NCBI GenBank assembly: GCA_910589415.1
Contig: OU342630.1
Span: 62,802,186 to 62,866,185 of the forward strand
Length of the DNA stretch: 64,000 bases
Reading direction: 5' to 3'
Origin: Malachius bipustulatus
Lineage: Eukaryota; Arthropoda; Insecta; Coleoptera; Melyridae
The notes below the pieces were generated by a model, which ran no database searches, was not told the DNA's origin, and worked only from the letters and a program-made list of their open reading frames with translations. This document shows, one piece after another, positions 10,449 through 21,403 of this stretch; within the stretch, counting starts at the first letter, position 1; each line of letters opens with the position of its first letter. The position numbers and the translations under genes were made by a program.

Positions 10449-10603
10449 TACAGGGTGCATGAATCATCTTACTAATATTTAATAATCACTTAAAGCTCGA
10501 ATACTTATCAAGAATCTCGAGAGCAAAAGAGGGACGGTAATATTACAACAACACTTAAGCAGGTTACATGTAAGTAAATATAATATACCCACCGCGCCTT
10601 GTA
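10449..10603. mobile_element. Possible small CAGGGTG-type element
   Basis: TA-CAGGGTGCATGAATC at 10449 is a clear left terminus. CGCGCCTTGTATA at about 10594-10605 may be its eroded right terminus, giving a ~150-bp element. The right end is weak. Confidence 0.35.
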
Positions 10604-10824
10604 TAAATATTGTACACGTGAAAAAAAGGCTACTTAATTAACTAAGGTATGTACTTAAACTATAAGTTTAAATTTAATTGAAATCTGATCAATTTATATG
10701 TTTTTATTAAGAGACAATCTGTTGAAATATTGTCGCACACCCGACTGTACTATTAGCAGATCAAACTACCAAGACCAGCAGTGATATATGTTCTTTAACA
10801 TAAACCAGACAAGAGTATGCATAC

Positions 10825-11800
10825 ACGGGACTATTGCATTCGAAAACCTGCTATGGATAGTCGCAAAATACACCAACTGGCTACGTTCCTGCTAACCAAG
10901 GGCACCATGTTCCGCAGAGTGAAAATATAGGAAGACAGACTTTTCGCCAGGTGATCAGTATGGTATTCCCAAGTCATTTTAGAGTCCAACTTACTGTACT
11001 CCAAGAAAGCGAACCTCGGAAGCAGACGCAGACTGTGTTAAATCGCTTAAGGAAAAACACGTTCTTACCGTTTTTTCAGCGTTCAGTTGTTGAACGGTTG
11101 GAAGTGACCCACTCCGAGACCCTCGGCTCAAAATCATAGAGTCTAAGTGACAGATCTGCCAGCCCAGCATTTCTTATCACCAGAGTCGTGTCATCCGCAA
11201 ACAATATGAGCAAAGCCCCAGACAAAAAGTTCGGGAGATCATTTACGTAAATTAAAAACAGGATAGGTCTCAACACTGATCCCTGGGGAACACCAATGGT
11301 GTTGTCGAGTAAATCCGATTCGACATCATTCTGGAAGACAGCCTGTCTTCTGTCCGTAAGATAGGATCTCATAAGCTCAAGTGTATTCCCCGTGAATCCA
11401 TAGAGATATGCCTTCTCCACTAAAACGTCCACACTGGCGCATTTTAAAGATCAAAAAACAATGCTCCCGCATACTCACCGTCGTTAAACCGATCATATAC
11501 AGCAGTGATGAGGGAAATCGAGCCGAGACAGGTGAACGAGACTTCCTGAATCCGTACTGTCACCGAGAAAACAACTCATTATACTCAAAATGATTTTATA
11601 ATTCTATTTTTTAATAAAGCCGTTTCGGACACCTTGACTAATACAGATATAATAGATATCGGCCTAAAGTTAGAAGGACTCGAAGCCCTTTTTGTATACA
11701 GGTAAGACAATCGATACTTTCAGACTATCTGGAAAAACATTATGTAGCAATATTATAGGAAAGCTGAAATTTTGGTACCTAACACTAATCAACAGAAAAT
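10825..11800 (-). pseudogene. Jockey-like non-LTR reverse transcriptase fragment
   Basis: Read on the minus strand, several frames give consecutive reverse transcriptase blocks. They are FPDSLKVSIVLPVYKKG near 11690-11750, FRPISIISVLVKVSE near 11640-11680, VDVLVEKAYLYG with SYLTDRRQAVFQN at 11330-11430, GVPQGSVLRPILFLIYVNDLP near 11240-11300 and LFADDTTLVI near 11185. A further frame gives QLNAEKTV...FLGVQ (10990-11095) and a thumb-like segment down to about 10830. The FADD box and PQGSVL block are intact. At least four frameshifts and stops interrupt it, and both the endonuclease and the 3' end are missing. The FADDT box and the LNAEKT block point to the Jockey/CR1 group rather than the family at 330-2726. 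Confidence 0.88.
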
Positions 11801-11870
11801 TTTGATCAAACGTTACATAGCAATTGTGCTTAGAGAAGTTGTCTTTCACACTCCTCAGGGATCTCAATGA

Positions 11871-12296
11871 CCCTTATCTGGCAAAATGGTACGTCGGCTT
11901 ATACTGAAAGAGCTGATTCTGAAAGTTTCAGAAAAGATATTCAGAAAAGATGAAAATTTTAACGAAGTTTCACAACTAATGGAGAAACATGTCTATGATT
12001 ACCTTTCATTAGCGCGGTTATCGGCCTTTTATAAAAAAATCCTAGTTAAGGTGAGAAAAACCTTACTGGACGAGGAAAAATAAATACTGATAAGGGAAAA
12101 CCATGTAGACTATATTAATTATACCCTATTTTAATTATTTTTGTCTATAGACAGGGTTAAATGCAAATTAATTTTAATAAGGCAAAAGTGTTTATATTGT
12201 CATTATAATTATTCATTATAACTGCAATAAATAATTTACGAGTAATTGACGATGTAGTTAAATGAATGAAAACCTAACTTAATCATCCCTTGTATA
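11871..12296. other. AT-rich noncoding stretch
   Basis: Only a 65-residue plus-strand open frame (11886-12083), Lys/Leu-rich and without a recognisable motif. I do not call it a gene. Confidence 0.4.
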
Positions 12297-12298
12297 TA

Positions 12299-12989
12299 CA
12301 GGGTGTTCTACAAGCTCTATGACAAACTTTGACAGATGGTAGGTTGCTTGATTTTAAACATATTTTTTTTCAATAAACATGGGTCCGATTCGTTTTTGTT
12401 TAGAAGTTACAAGCATTTAACCTTTATTAACAATCAACAATAAAAATTTAAATTAAATGATAATCACAAAACTTAAGACTATAAAAATTGTTCGAAATGT
12501 CCACCCTCAGCTTGAATGCAAGCCTCACATCGACGAACTAAAGATTCGGTCACTCGAAGAATGAGATTTGGATCATTTCTTATTTGGTTGGCTGCATCTT
12601 GAATTCTTTCAAGTAACTGCTGATGGGTAGCGATTTCAACATGGTAGACCAGCTGCTTCATGTGTCCCCATAAATAAAAATCCAGAGAATTCAGATCGGG
12701 AGAACGAGGTGGCCATGATATTGGACCTCCTTGACCTATCCATTTATTCGGGAAATGTTCATTTAGCCAAGCAGCAACTTGTATTCCTCTATGTGGTGAT
12801 GCTGATACCACATATTTTGAATAATATTGAGTTGCACGTCATCAATAAACTCTAAAAGGTCGTGTTCTAAGAATGCTTGTAACTTCTAAACAAAAACGAA
12901 TCGGACCCATGTTTATTAAAAAAAATATGTTTAAAATCAAGCAACCTACCATCTGTCAAAGTTTGTCATAGAGCTTGTAGAACACCCTG
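12299..12989 (-). mobile_element. Mariner-like deletion derivative keeping the transposase C-terminus
   Basis: The element is flanked by TA (12297-12298 and 12990-12991) and has terminal inverted repeats of ~118 bp (12299-12417 and 12872-12989) starting CAGGGTGTTCTACAAGC. Between them is the 3' part of a mariner-like (IS630/Tc1) transposase gene on the minus strand. The element is short for an autonomous mariner because the 5' half of the gene is gone. A second copy with the same termini is at 33009-33571 and carries the part missing here. Confidence 0.93.
12479..12868 (-). pseudogene. Mariner-like transposase, C-terminal part
   Basis: The main frame (12479-12811) encodes HRGIQVAAWLNEHFPNKW, then WPPRSPDLNSLDFYLWG, whose final Asp (LNSLD) is the third catalytic acid of the mariner DDD/E triad, and a C-terminal tail ending EGGHFEQFL. 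A shifted frame upstream (to about 12868) gives FIDDVQLNIIQNMWYQH. The expected second-Asp block (WYQHDGAPPH in relatives) has been lost here by a small deletion and frameshift. The first catalytic block and the N-terminal DNA-binding domain are absent. It cannot be active. Confidence 0.92.
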
Positions 12990-12991
12990 TA

Positions 12992-14678
12992 TTTTATAGT
13001 AACTAAAGTGGGTAGTTGATCAAAGTTGCATTATTATATTCACTTATTACAACAGTGAAAGAGAGGGCGCAAAGAAGTACAAGGCACGTGCCTTCTGAAG
13101 TTCTCCTAGCACTAACTGCAGAAAAAAATCTCAAAGGAAACCGTATATTATCTCAGAAATTAGTCTAAATAATTTAACGAGCGATGTTTTAAAGAACTTG
13201 AGAGAGAGTAGAGTGCGTTTAGTTTCAAAGTTCATCAATAATTCGGAAGTTTGAAAGCCTTGGGCAATATCAAGTAGCAACTCCTGTCTGCTCCATGCTT
13301 TATTGCAAAATTTAAGACGCCTACCTCTAAATAATAATCAATATTCCTGCCTTCTCTATTCCAGATTTTTATTATACGAAAAGGCTTTTACGATCGGACT
13401 TTCGACGTTTCAGACTGATTTATGTCTTAAATAGTTAACTTCAAGTCGATTAATTTTCGATTCTTACTTATTTACTTATTTACTTATTTTTTATTACGTG
13501 TTAGGAACTTTTAATTTCTCGTAGAGCAATAGCAGGTAGGTAGGTACATTGTCTTATTACTTATTAAAATGTGTAAATTTATAAATGAAGAATCATTATG
13601 GAATAAATAGGCAGACGATGGGTTATTTAAGATGTACCTGTCCCTTAGGTATACAGTAAACTATAATATTTAGTACAAAAAAAAAATAAAAAATAAAAAA
13701 AAACTTTCTAATAGTTTTTTCCTTTACACCTAACTTGATTTTTTATGTCGAGACATCGCTAACTGGTAGTATTAAAGACAAAAACAGTAGAATTTTATAA
13801 AACATTAGTGTTTTATTCATAATCAATAAATATGCAGAGATTCTACGAAGTAAGGGTTGAAAACATAAATTTTACAAAAATTAAACTTTTTGTAAGCAGA
13901 AGGCGGTTTCAAATATAAGAGATTATTGCTTGTGTATTACATACTTAATCGACAAGTGTGGCGTTTACAATTAATATGTATATGAATCAATTTTTAGTAC
14001 CTATGTCTATTATTGCCTATTGTTGGCCTATATTTCATTTTCCAATTCAATATTATGAAATCGATAACATATTTCCAACGACAGAAGGATAAGCTGTATG
14101 TGTAACTAGGTAAATAACAGCCGCAAATTAATCATTAATGACGCAAAAAACTAACTACATAGTTCAAAATAACATAGATATTAATTATTTTCGGTGAAAA
14201 CTAGATTATAACCGATTAATAGTATATGTATTATGAATTTTATTTTACATTAATTATATTATGTAACAAATAAATATTATTTCATGACAACAAGGTACTG
14301 TGTATATTTGACTGAACTCTGTAAATTTAAAATAAATGTAGCGTGGACTAAATTATGCAACCCCTAATTTTATTTGATATAATTTACACCTATATGTAGA
14401 ATCCTGGGATATGCTTCTGATAAATAGCCTTTTCGTTGGCAATAAAACTCGTATTCTACAGGGTTTCCACCGAACTTTAAACTTAAATAAAACAAGTTGA
14501 CCCCAGCCAAGTCATAACCAGGCTAGATAATATCTCTTCATGAAAATATTGAACAATATATAAAATGACTGGGAAATTAGTAAAGATGGCAACGCATATA
14601 TTGAGAAAATACATCTTTATTAAAAAGCATTAAATTTTTTTAAACTAATATTTTTTTCAAAAATTGAAAGAGAAAATA
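12992..14678. other. AT-rich noncoding stretch
   Basis: No gene. A TTACTTATT tandem run lies at about 13463-13490, and A-rich runs lie near 13677-13705. CTACAGGGTTTCCACC near 14456 resembles an element terminus without a partner. Confidence 0.45.
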
Positions 14679-14787
14679 ACGTCTTCATCTCGCGGAGAAT
14701 AGCTATTATTCACTCGAACGTTCCAACACTCGCCTAAAAAAGTTTCATCCTCGTGAATAATAACCATTATTCCCTAGTTGAAGAATA
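14679..14787. repeat. Imperfect hairpin repeat (ATTATTCACGAG family), copy 1
   Basis: The left arm (GTCTTCATCTCGCGGAG then AGCTATTATTCACTCG) is mirrored by the right arm (CCTCGTGAATAATAACC, then TTGAAGAAT). Related hairpins occur at 20445-20536 and 46249-46348, with the same GAAGACG outer motif and the CTATTATTCAC core. It is a small palindromic repeat family, probably a miniature element without coding capacity. Confidence 0.65.
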
Positions 14788-14978
14788 TACTTGTGTATAC
14801 TATCTTTGTTTCACTTTCGGTTCACTCTAAATAACCGTCCGAGACATAAATTATCGAAAATATTGTTCTTATAACAATTTTTGTACAAACAATTATTATT
14901 ATTCTCTATTATAAAACTTTTATAATTATCAGTACATATTATAAAATAACAACTTTTTGACCTTCCTAAAATTTCTGC

Positions 14979-15160
14979 AGGGAGGGGGCGATTTTTCGGT
15001 TTTAAGCTCGTTACATGCCCAGCTAAGCAGTAGCCTTTATGCGTTTCGGTGGGCGTTTAGAGTGTAATCCGGTGGCAGTAGACGGCAGTAGAATCATCCA
15101 CAACGGCACAGATCGTATAATTCAAGAGCCGTTGCGTAGGCCTACAGACAATTAAGCTTA
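14979..15160. other. GC-richer segment upstream of a possible first exon
   Basis: A GC-elevated patch in an AT-rich surround, immediately upstream of the candidate coding exon at 15185. It could be a 5' untranslated region or promoter-proximal sequence. No TATA box or other core element stands out, so the role is inferred from position only. Confidence 0.25.
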
Positions 15161-15184
15161 AAATAAAATTTGCATTGGTAAAAA

Positions 15185-15270
15185 ATGTTTGAGGAGTCTG
15201 GCATTTCGTCGAATAAAATCTTGCAGTCGCAGGAAGGAACAGATTTCAAGGAAAAAAAATCAAGACCAAG
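15185..15270 (+). CDS. Candidate short first coding exon
   Basis: An ATG at 15185 with A at -3 opens a frame starting MFEESGISSNKILQSQEG and running 28 complete codons plus two bases (AG) to a GTACG donor-like site at 15271. The encoded peptide is polar and Lys/Glu/Ser-rich, with no recognised domain. A GC-richer segment precedes it. I did not find the downstream exon, and a chance open frame of this length is quite possible. If real it is the only host-gene exon I can propose in this part of the window. Confidence 0.25.
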
Positions 15271-15416
15271 GTACGAAAATTTGAACACCATTTTGTCTAA
15301 TAACAGTAATTCTGATTAACAGTTTCAATTAAAATTTAATAACCTGCAATAATAGTGAAATTAATAAGAATTGCCATATTTCTACCATTTTATGTAATTT
15401 TGGAACTCGTTAGATG

Positions 15417-15632
15417 CTACTTAGTCCTCGCAAGAAAAATAAGAACATAATACATGTATTGTTTTGTCACTTTTTGAAACTGCCTCATATGGGGTTGCCT
15501 CCTTTCCGGATAATCGTTCAAATATTTTGCCGCACTTCTTTTTGCATTTCGTTTACAATGAATGTAGAGGTACAAAACATACCACCTTTCTTCTGGACTG
15601 TAACTATTTCCATGATCTTGATGTTTAAACAA
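15417..15632 (-). pseudogene. Mariner-like transposase N-terminal HTH fragment
   Basis: The minus-strand frame gives SPEERWYVLYLYIHCKRN, then AKRSAAKYLNDYPERRQP and HMRQFQKVTKQ. This is the pattern of the first helix-turn-helix of mariner-like transposases (..E...ML.IY....NA..AA..Y...YP.RR.P....F..). The frame ends just afterwards, and no catalytic block follows on the minus strand, so only the DNA-binding half remains. It differs from the HTH of the 33-kb copy, so it is a separate family. No clear inverted repeats flank it. Confidence 0.7.
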
Positions 15633-15689
15633 GAAGTCAAACCAAATACCTTGAACTCAAATCCGGGAAACTTTATCCAAAAAAATTAG

Positions 15690-16439
15690 ATTCGCCCCAA
15701 ACGAATAGATGTCGCTAGTTTAAGGTTTTTGATAAAACATGAATAATTGTCAAATAACGAAAAGCCTACTAATAAAAAAATATTCATTTGATAAAAATTG
15801 AAAAAAAAACACTTTTTAGGCATTTTTTTCAAGTAAAATCAGTGGATTCGTCGATCATGGGGAAAAGAAGGATTTGCAGGACATGTAAGATATATGATAG
15901 TCTAGGAAAAACCCCATGAAAAACTTAGACACACCATCCAGTTAAGAGTGGTTTGAAGTTTTCCAATACTTTTCAGATTCCGCGGACTGAGGTTATCTGG
16001 CTGTTAATGTAGATTTTGTTCACAAGAGTTTCAAATTATGTGACCAGTCTATTGTTTGTGTGGAAATTTTGTGAATTGCTTTAAAACTTCCAGCAAATTG
16101 GGTTCAAGGACATTCATTGACAATATGATCGATGGATTCTAAGTACAGGATGTTCGAAAATACAGGAAGCGCTTGCTATTAAATTTCATTTATGTAACAT
16201 TAATATTAAATTACATTTATCGTGTCCTCTTCTTAAGCGATTTGTGCCCAAAGTTTCCTTTTTATTTCCAAACCGTTGACTACTGACGAAGGATCGTCGA
16301 TTCAAGTATTGTTGGATAAAGAAACATTATACCTTTATCGGGAACGTATCTGGTGTTCAATAATTAACACGTCCCTAGTTGGCCTTGGAGATCGAACCGT
16401 ATGTCATAGCCTAATTTTCTATTAATATAGAAAAGTAGA
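15690..16439. other. AT-rich noncoding stretch
   Basis: No gene. AGTACAGGATGTTCGAAAAT near 16143 resembles an eroded left terminus of a CAGGGTGTTC element. Confidence 0.4.
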
Positions 16440-16665
16440 TACTTATTAGTAAACTAGTCTATTCGACTTTCTATGATTGTGATCCGCTGTCACGGTTACT
16501 ATCTGTAACTGTTTCGAGTTGTTTCAAAATAACTGTGATTTTACTGCCGGTTGTTAGTCTCAAATCATCGGTATTTCATTCGTAACTCTGAATCCTTCAG
16601 TAGACAATATACGTCAAATAGTCGTAAACAGTGTTTCTCGCACTTGGATTATCCAAGTTACAGGG
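16440..16665 (+). repeat. Dispersed repeat shared with 44.3 kb, copy 1
   Basis: Several blocks match 44305-44490 in the same order and orientation: TCCGCTGTCACGGT, CTGTAACTGT, TTATAAGTCT-like and CAGTATTTCAT-like segments, and GTGTTT(C/T)TCGCAC. Similarity is moderate, with indels. The 44-kb copy sits inside an insertion into a gypsy element, so this is a transposon-derived sequence, possibly part of an LTR or a non-autonomous element. Confidence 0.6.
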
Positions 16666-16879
16666 ACATAGACATTTTCCCCTATATTTTATGCGTAATA
16701 ATAGCCGTTAATTATTAATAAAAATAAAATAAATACATCAAGAAGTATGAATATAATATTAAGAAGTAATATACCTATTCCAGCACGGATCGCTTCATTT
16801 CACGTTATAACAGGAGAATTTCTTAAACAATTTGTACAGATAAATTGTTATCTAATTTCCTGTATCATGTACAAGCATC

Positions 16880-17110
16880 ACCTAGATAACAGAACGTAGT
16901 CTCCCGAAGGGCTAGTTCGGTACTGCCAGCTCCATGGATCCGTGCTTTTCCACCCTAGAGCTAATTAAGAGTATCGGATATTTCTAACACGGCTTGATGG
17001 ATTTACGGGCGCTTCAGCTCGTGCAACTGAGACAAGAGATCGTTTATTAGCGCTTCTCCATTCAGCTCCGAGTGCAATATTTCCTCTAGTTACCCGTGTC
17101 TAGTCTTTTT
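16880..17110. promoter_or_regulatory. GC-elevated island with homeodomain-like cores (putative)
   Basis: A transposon-free island that is richer in GC and CpG than its surroundings, with CTAATTAAG near 16961 and TTTATTAGCGC near 17043. No splice-flanked open frame is visible. Such islands in insect noncoding DNA are often conserved regulatory elements; that is inference without a conservation test. Confidence 0.25.
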
Positions 17111-18619
17111 TTTTATTTCTTATTTCGAAAATGAGATTATGCGGAAGGCATTTTCCGCTTCCCAATGGTAGGTATTTTCTTCCATCAGACATTGTTTTAT
17201 TAGGAGATTTCAGGACGTAATTTATGCAAAAGGATAAATATTTGCTTTATTGATGGAAATTCGATCTTCTAATTTGATACAGGTATTAAGGACAAGCTTT
17301 GGGAGAGATTTAATCAGTAAGCATTAATCGACTTCTAGGTATACCGTGCGTCGTACAGTACAGTGTAAAGGTTAGGTGTGTATTCTAACAGTTCAGTGTA
17401 TTTGTGTGTATAATATCAAAGACCTATAGAGCGGTTTCATATTAAATATTTTATTTTGAATTATGCTCGGCGCTACAAAAACAATAAAATAAACATGGAG
17501 CAGTCGTATAGTAACTCAAAGGAAATTAAATTCTCCGTTTCTGCTGTAGGTATTTTTCATTAAGCTCATTTGGAAGGTGTTAGTTTTAATGTATAAACAT
17601 TTAGTTTGCGAAACTAGCTGTTGTTTCCACATCGCTCGTATTTAATCCTCTTAATGGAAAACAAACGACGCTGAATATTTGTTGAACTAGGTACATGGTG
17701 TGGAAATCGGTTGAAAGGATTTATCTCTGTTTGAAGCAAGATTTTCTTGCATTAGAACTATAATTTTTCGAAGAAAGGAAATAATCTATAGAAGTGCATT
17801 TCACGAGTGCAGAATGTAAGGACTTTAATTCCATTTTATAAATACAATCTTCAAAATAAGAGGAAATTCAATTGAATTTTATAGCTCGGTAATATTCAAT
17901 TATACCGGGTGAACCATTTGAACTGACAACTATTGCTACTTAGGTATTACTGGAGCTACTAGTAAGTCAGTTAAATTAAATGACGAAAACACAAAATAGT
18001 ATATTATTATATGAGCGATTATGAAGCCATATTATTCACGACATGATGATAGTGCCACGAGATTTAGTGAGTAGCATTGTAATCATCAAGAGAGTAATGG
18101 CCATAATTGCGAATGTAATACTAAACTTTTTCTACTCTTTTATATAAGAAAAGCTAAGTTTAACTAAAATATTTTTTTGTTTATTTTACTGCTTAGAACA
18201 ACTTCCAGTACCGAGTACCGAATGCACACGCGTGGATTCTGAGAAATGTCAGTTATCGTTCCTATTCACAGCTTTGTTCTGTTTATCAAAAAGCTCGAAT
18301 AATAAGAGTAGAAAAACAATGATAATCAAGCAAAGCTTTCTCGACATATTTCAATATTCACATTTTCGTATTGTCTTTGTGTTTTATCTTATAGTCCGAA
18401 ACACGCTTGAACCATTATGTGTGGCATATCAATAAATTCAGAATTAATATATCTTTCAACAAGACATAAGTAGTAACAAGAAAACTCCGTCTATTGTTTC
18501 CAAGTGCTAAACTCCGACAAAACAACTGGAAATCCCTTCAGTTCCTGCTTCATAAAGAGTCGTTGATTCCAGACAACTATTTTTGAAGATTCTGAATTTC
18601 CTGTTAAACAGTAGGTAAG
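17111..18619. other. AT-rich noncoding stretch
   Basis: No gene. A terminus-like TATACCGGGTGAACC at 17900-17914 has no partner. The open frame at 18232-18432 has no recognisable motif. Confidence 0.45.
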
Positions 18620-18790
18620 TGATTTTCCGTGATCATCCTGCCTGAGGGAAGCATCATAAACTGGTCTCGGGAACGCCTGTCTCGAGCATCCTGCTGGCAG
18701 TTAGTGTGTAGTTCGCAAGCAGCCGGTAGTTAATTAGCAATGCACCCCAGAACTTTACCTGCTCTCAGGACTTCTTCAACTTCATCAACC
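18620..18790. promoter_or_regulatory. GC-elevated island (putative regulatory)
   Basis: A short GC-elevated stretch containing TTAATTAGC near 18732 and no coding signal. Grouped with similar islands in this window; function inferred only. Confidence 0.22.
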
Positions 18791-19040
18791 ATTTAGGTAT
18801 GGACATTCTACTCCAATATTACTTGTCACAGATGCCACTTAAGTGCTTGGAAATATTCTTTTGTTTCTCAAAATCTTTATAAGTAAGTTTGAGTGATACA
18901 ATTAAATTATTAACCGTTCACGGGAAATGCAGTAGAGGTATTCGAAAAGCGGGGGAACTAATAGCTAATCTTTATATCTAAATAATCCTATAAACAATAA
19001 TTATTATTAATTATTCAATTCTGCCAATTCGTTCTCAGGC

Positions 19041-19831
19041 TATTAGTTCAGTCCGGGAAGAAGGTGTAGGCTGCGTGAGCAGGTACCTATAAGAAACTTG
19101 TTCAGGGTGCTTAGTGTGCTAACATACCAAAAGTCCTGACGTCTAGGTGGAGAGCCGGTGGAAGGGTGGAGGAAGAAGTGAGGAGAGGTGGAGGGAAGGG
19201 GTGGTGAGAGGTATAGTCCCACTTTAAGGAATTCCGGTTATATTTAAAAAATTGTGCGTCGAAGCGAAAAATTTCCTTACAATAAAATCCTTAGTAGATA
19301 GGCACAACCCATAGTTTTTTTTAATTCTCAACCATTTTCGAGCTACACGTTCAGAAACAGTTGAAATTTTCGAAACAAATCATATAATTATATTATTTTC
19401 TTTAATCCAAGTTTTAAACTATTTTATGAGCTTTTATTTATTATAAGGAAATGTTTCCCCACGACGCATTGTCTTCGTTATAACCGAAAATTCTAAAAGT
19501 GGGATTTTATTTTTCATCAAACGATGAAAAATATGAGATAAAATGATATGTTTCGAAAATTTCATATCTCGAAAACGGTTGAGAAACGGTTTCATGCAAT
19601 TTTATCGGCTTTAATTTATTTTTAGAAAACATTTCCCTACGATTCATCGTTTTTGAGATAAAACCGGAAACCCTAAAAGTGGGACCTTCTCCTTCCTCCC
19701 ACACCACCTAGACGTGAGGACTCTGTATGTTACCAACCTAAGCAACTTAAACCAGTTTCTAAAGGAATCACTTAAGCATCTGCTCACGCACCCTACACCT
19801 CCTTTTTGAGCGATTCGTTGACTGGTCTATA
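19041..19831. mobile_element. TIR element with GTGAGCAGGT ends, copy 1
   Basis: The left end (TATTAGTTCAGTC, GAAGGTGTAGGCTGCGTGAG) is mirrored at the right (CTGCTCACGCACCCTACACC, then GACTGGTCTATA). Internally it carries recurring modules: AAAAGTGGGA beside CCGGTTAT, and CTACGA..C.TCGTTTTTGAGATA near 19640. A related copy is at 62025-63460. It is a non-autonomous DNA element with no transposase. The open frame 19507-19707 (-) is part of the repeat, not a gene. Confidence 0.65.
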
Positions 19832-20224
19832 CATTGTGCCCAAGATAAAAATGAGGGGTAACAGTTAAGCAACCACAACTACAATCCAATGGCAGCAAGA
19901 GATTTAAAAAAAAATTGGATTTTTGAATTATTAAAAAAAAACAAAGTTTATCATTTTAGTTTTCCTATTCATTGACGTTATTATTGAAGATTTTGAAAAA
20001 ATGAAAACACATTTTCATTGCAGTTATTGACCAGCTTTATTTTTGCGATGTTAGCTTTTTAACTGACGATATTATATTTGCAGGGCCCGAAACTAACCTT
20101 CGATTTTTAAATACGGACCTGGATTTTTTATTTCAAAAATTGAAAAATTTTTTAATTCTGAATTTAATTCATATTCTGAATTATTCGAAATTCAAAAATA
20201 GTTTTTATGTCTCTTTAGGCTATT
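19832..20224. other. AT-rich noncoding stretch
   Basis: Nothing recognisable beyond A/T runs. Confidence 0.4.
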
Positions 20225-20335
20225 GCGTTTTCCTTCTGGTTGTCAAACTTTTTCCCCATTTAACCGACACTGTATCTCCTACAGTTTCCGAGATCCCTAA
20301 GCTGTTCATTCTTATCTTGGACATACTGTATATAA
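20225..20335. repeat. Fragment related to the 48.1-kb element
   Basis: The order AACTTTTTCCCCATTTAACC, CTGTATCTCCTA, GAGATC parallels 48290-48345 (AACTTTTCCTTAATTTAACC, TTGTATCTCCTA, GGAGATC). The segment ends at TACTGTATA, terminus-like. It is probably an old, truncated copy of that family. Confidence 0.5.
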
Positions 20336-20444
20336 AAAGTGACACCACGTGATTTGTTATTTATTTTTTCGATGGTAAAGGAAATCAATGGCTACACTAC
20401 AACAGTTTAGGGCTTATACGTGATGGCACGAGCTTTGATAACTA

Positions 20445-20536
20445 GCTATTCTTCTTCAAAGAGCGGAGAGTGTGGCTATTATTCACGAGTAGGTCCAAGT
20501 TAATAATGGCCGCTCTCCGCGAGAAGAAGACGCTAT
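20445..20536. repeat. Hairpin repeat (ATTATTCACGAG family), copy 2
   Basis: The best-preserved member. AGCTATTCTTCTTCAAAG, then GCGGAGAGTGTGGCTATTATT on the left folds onto AATAATGGCCGCTCTCCGC, then GAGAAGAAGACGCT on the right, with a short loop around CACGAGTAGGTCC. It is a single stem-loop of about 90 bp, related to 14679-14787 and 46249-46348. Confidence 0.7.
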
Positions 20537-21401
20537 TTTCGCTACGATTTTATGATAAAATCGTCACACTGAGTCATATATTGCGTTATATAGTCGCACG
20601 TTAATTTTTCCTATAGTTTGGTCATTTTTACAGCTGATGTTCTTAATAATTGGCAAACATATCTACTTCTTGGTAGCTTTTTATTTATGTTTAGCTGTGT
20701 TCTGAGTGGATTTTAGTAGACCGTCCGACACTTCAAAGTTATAACCATTAAATGTTATATTGTCTTAGCGATTTCAGCCCCACGTTAGATGAGTGAATTA
20801 ATGAGGAATTCTACTTTATACTTTATGAGAAAGTGCTGTGTTTCCCATTAAGGCTATGTGAGATAATTTTACTAGTTTCTAAAGTACAGAAGTAAGACAA
20901 AGAACAATCGAAGCTGCTTGTGACTACACTATATTGCCGTAATTTTTATAAAGTAATCTTCGTCATAAAACCAAATAGCTTGTATTATTATACACTTGTA
21001 ACAAAGAGAACATAGGTCTTAAGCATTCTCGTTTCTTTTATATTATAAGATTAAGCAGAAAGTAAGAAATTCCGTAACAACAAAAAAAAAATGGAGCATA
21101 CACAGAATTTCAGTCGTTCCGGAGCCACTCAACATTTCCGGAATGTTTTCCTGCGGAGACTAGTAAGTAGCTCTTACTTTTTTTCAAGAGTCCAATCGCA
21201 TTTGAGATTGTTTTGAAATGTTCATATTTGCCTTTGTTACAACAACTACGTTAGACGAAAAAGGGAAACATTTATCTTGTCTCCTTGCCATCGAAGCTCG
21301 GGTCTGGTTATTTCAACCAACCATAATCGTTCAAGAATTTATTGAGAACTTCAACCACAATAATTATTATTATTATTGCAGAAAATATTTTCATTTTCAT
21401 A
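20537..21401. other. AT-rich noncoding stretch
   Basis: No gene. ATT-type microsatellite at about 21358-21378. The open frame 21218-21448 (+) runs into the neighbouring palindromic element and is not credible. Confidence 0.45.
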
Positions 21402-21403
21402 TA

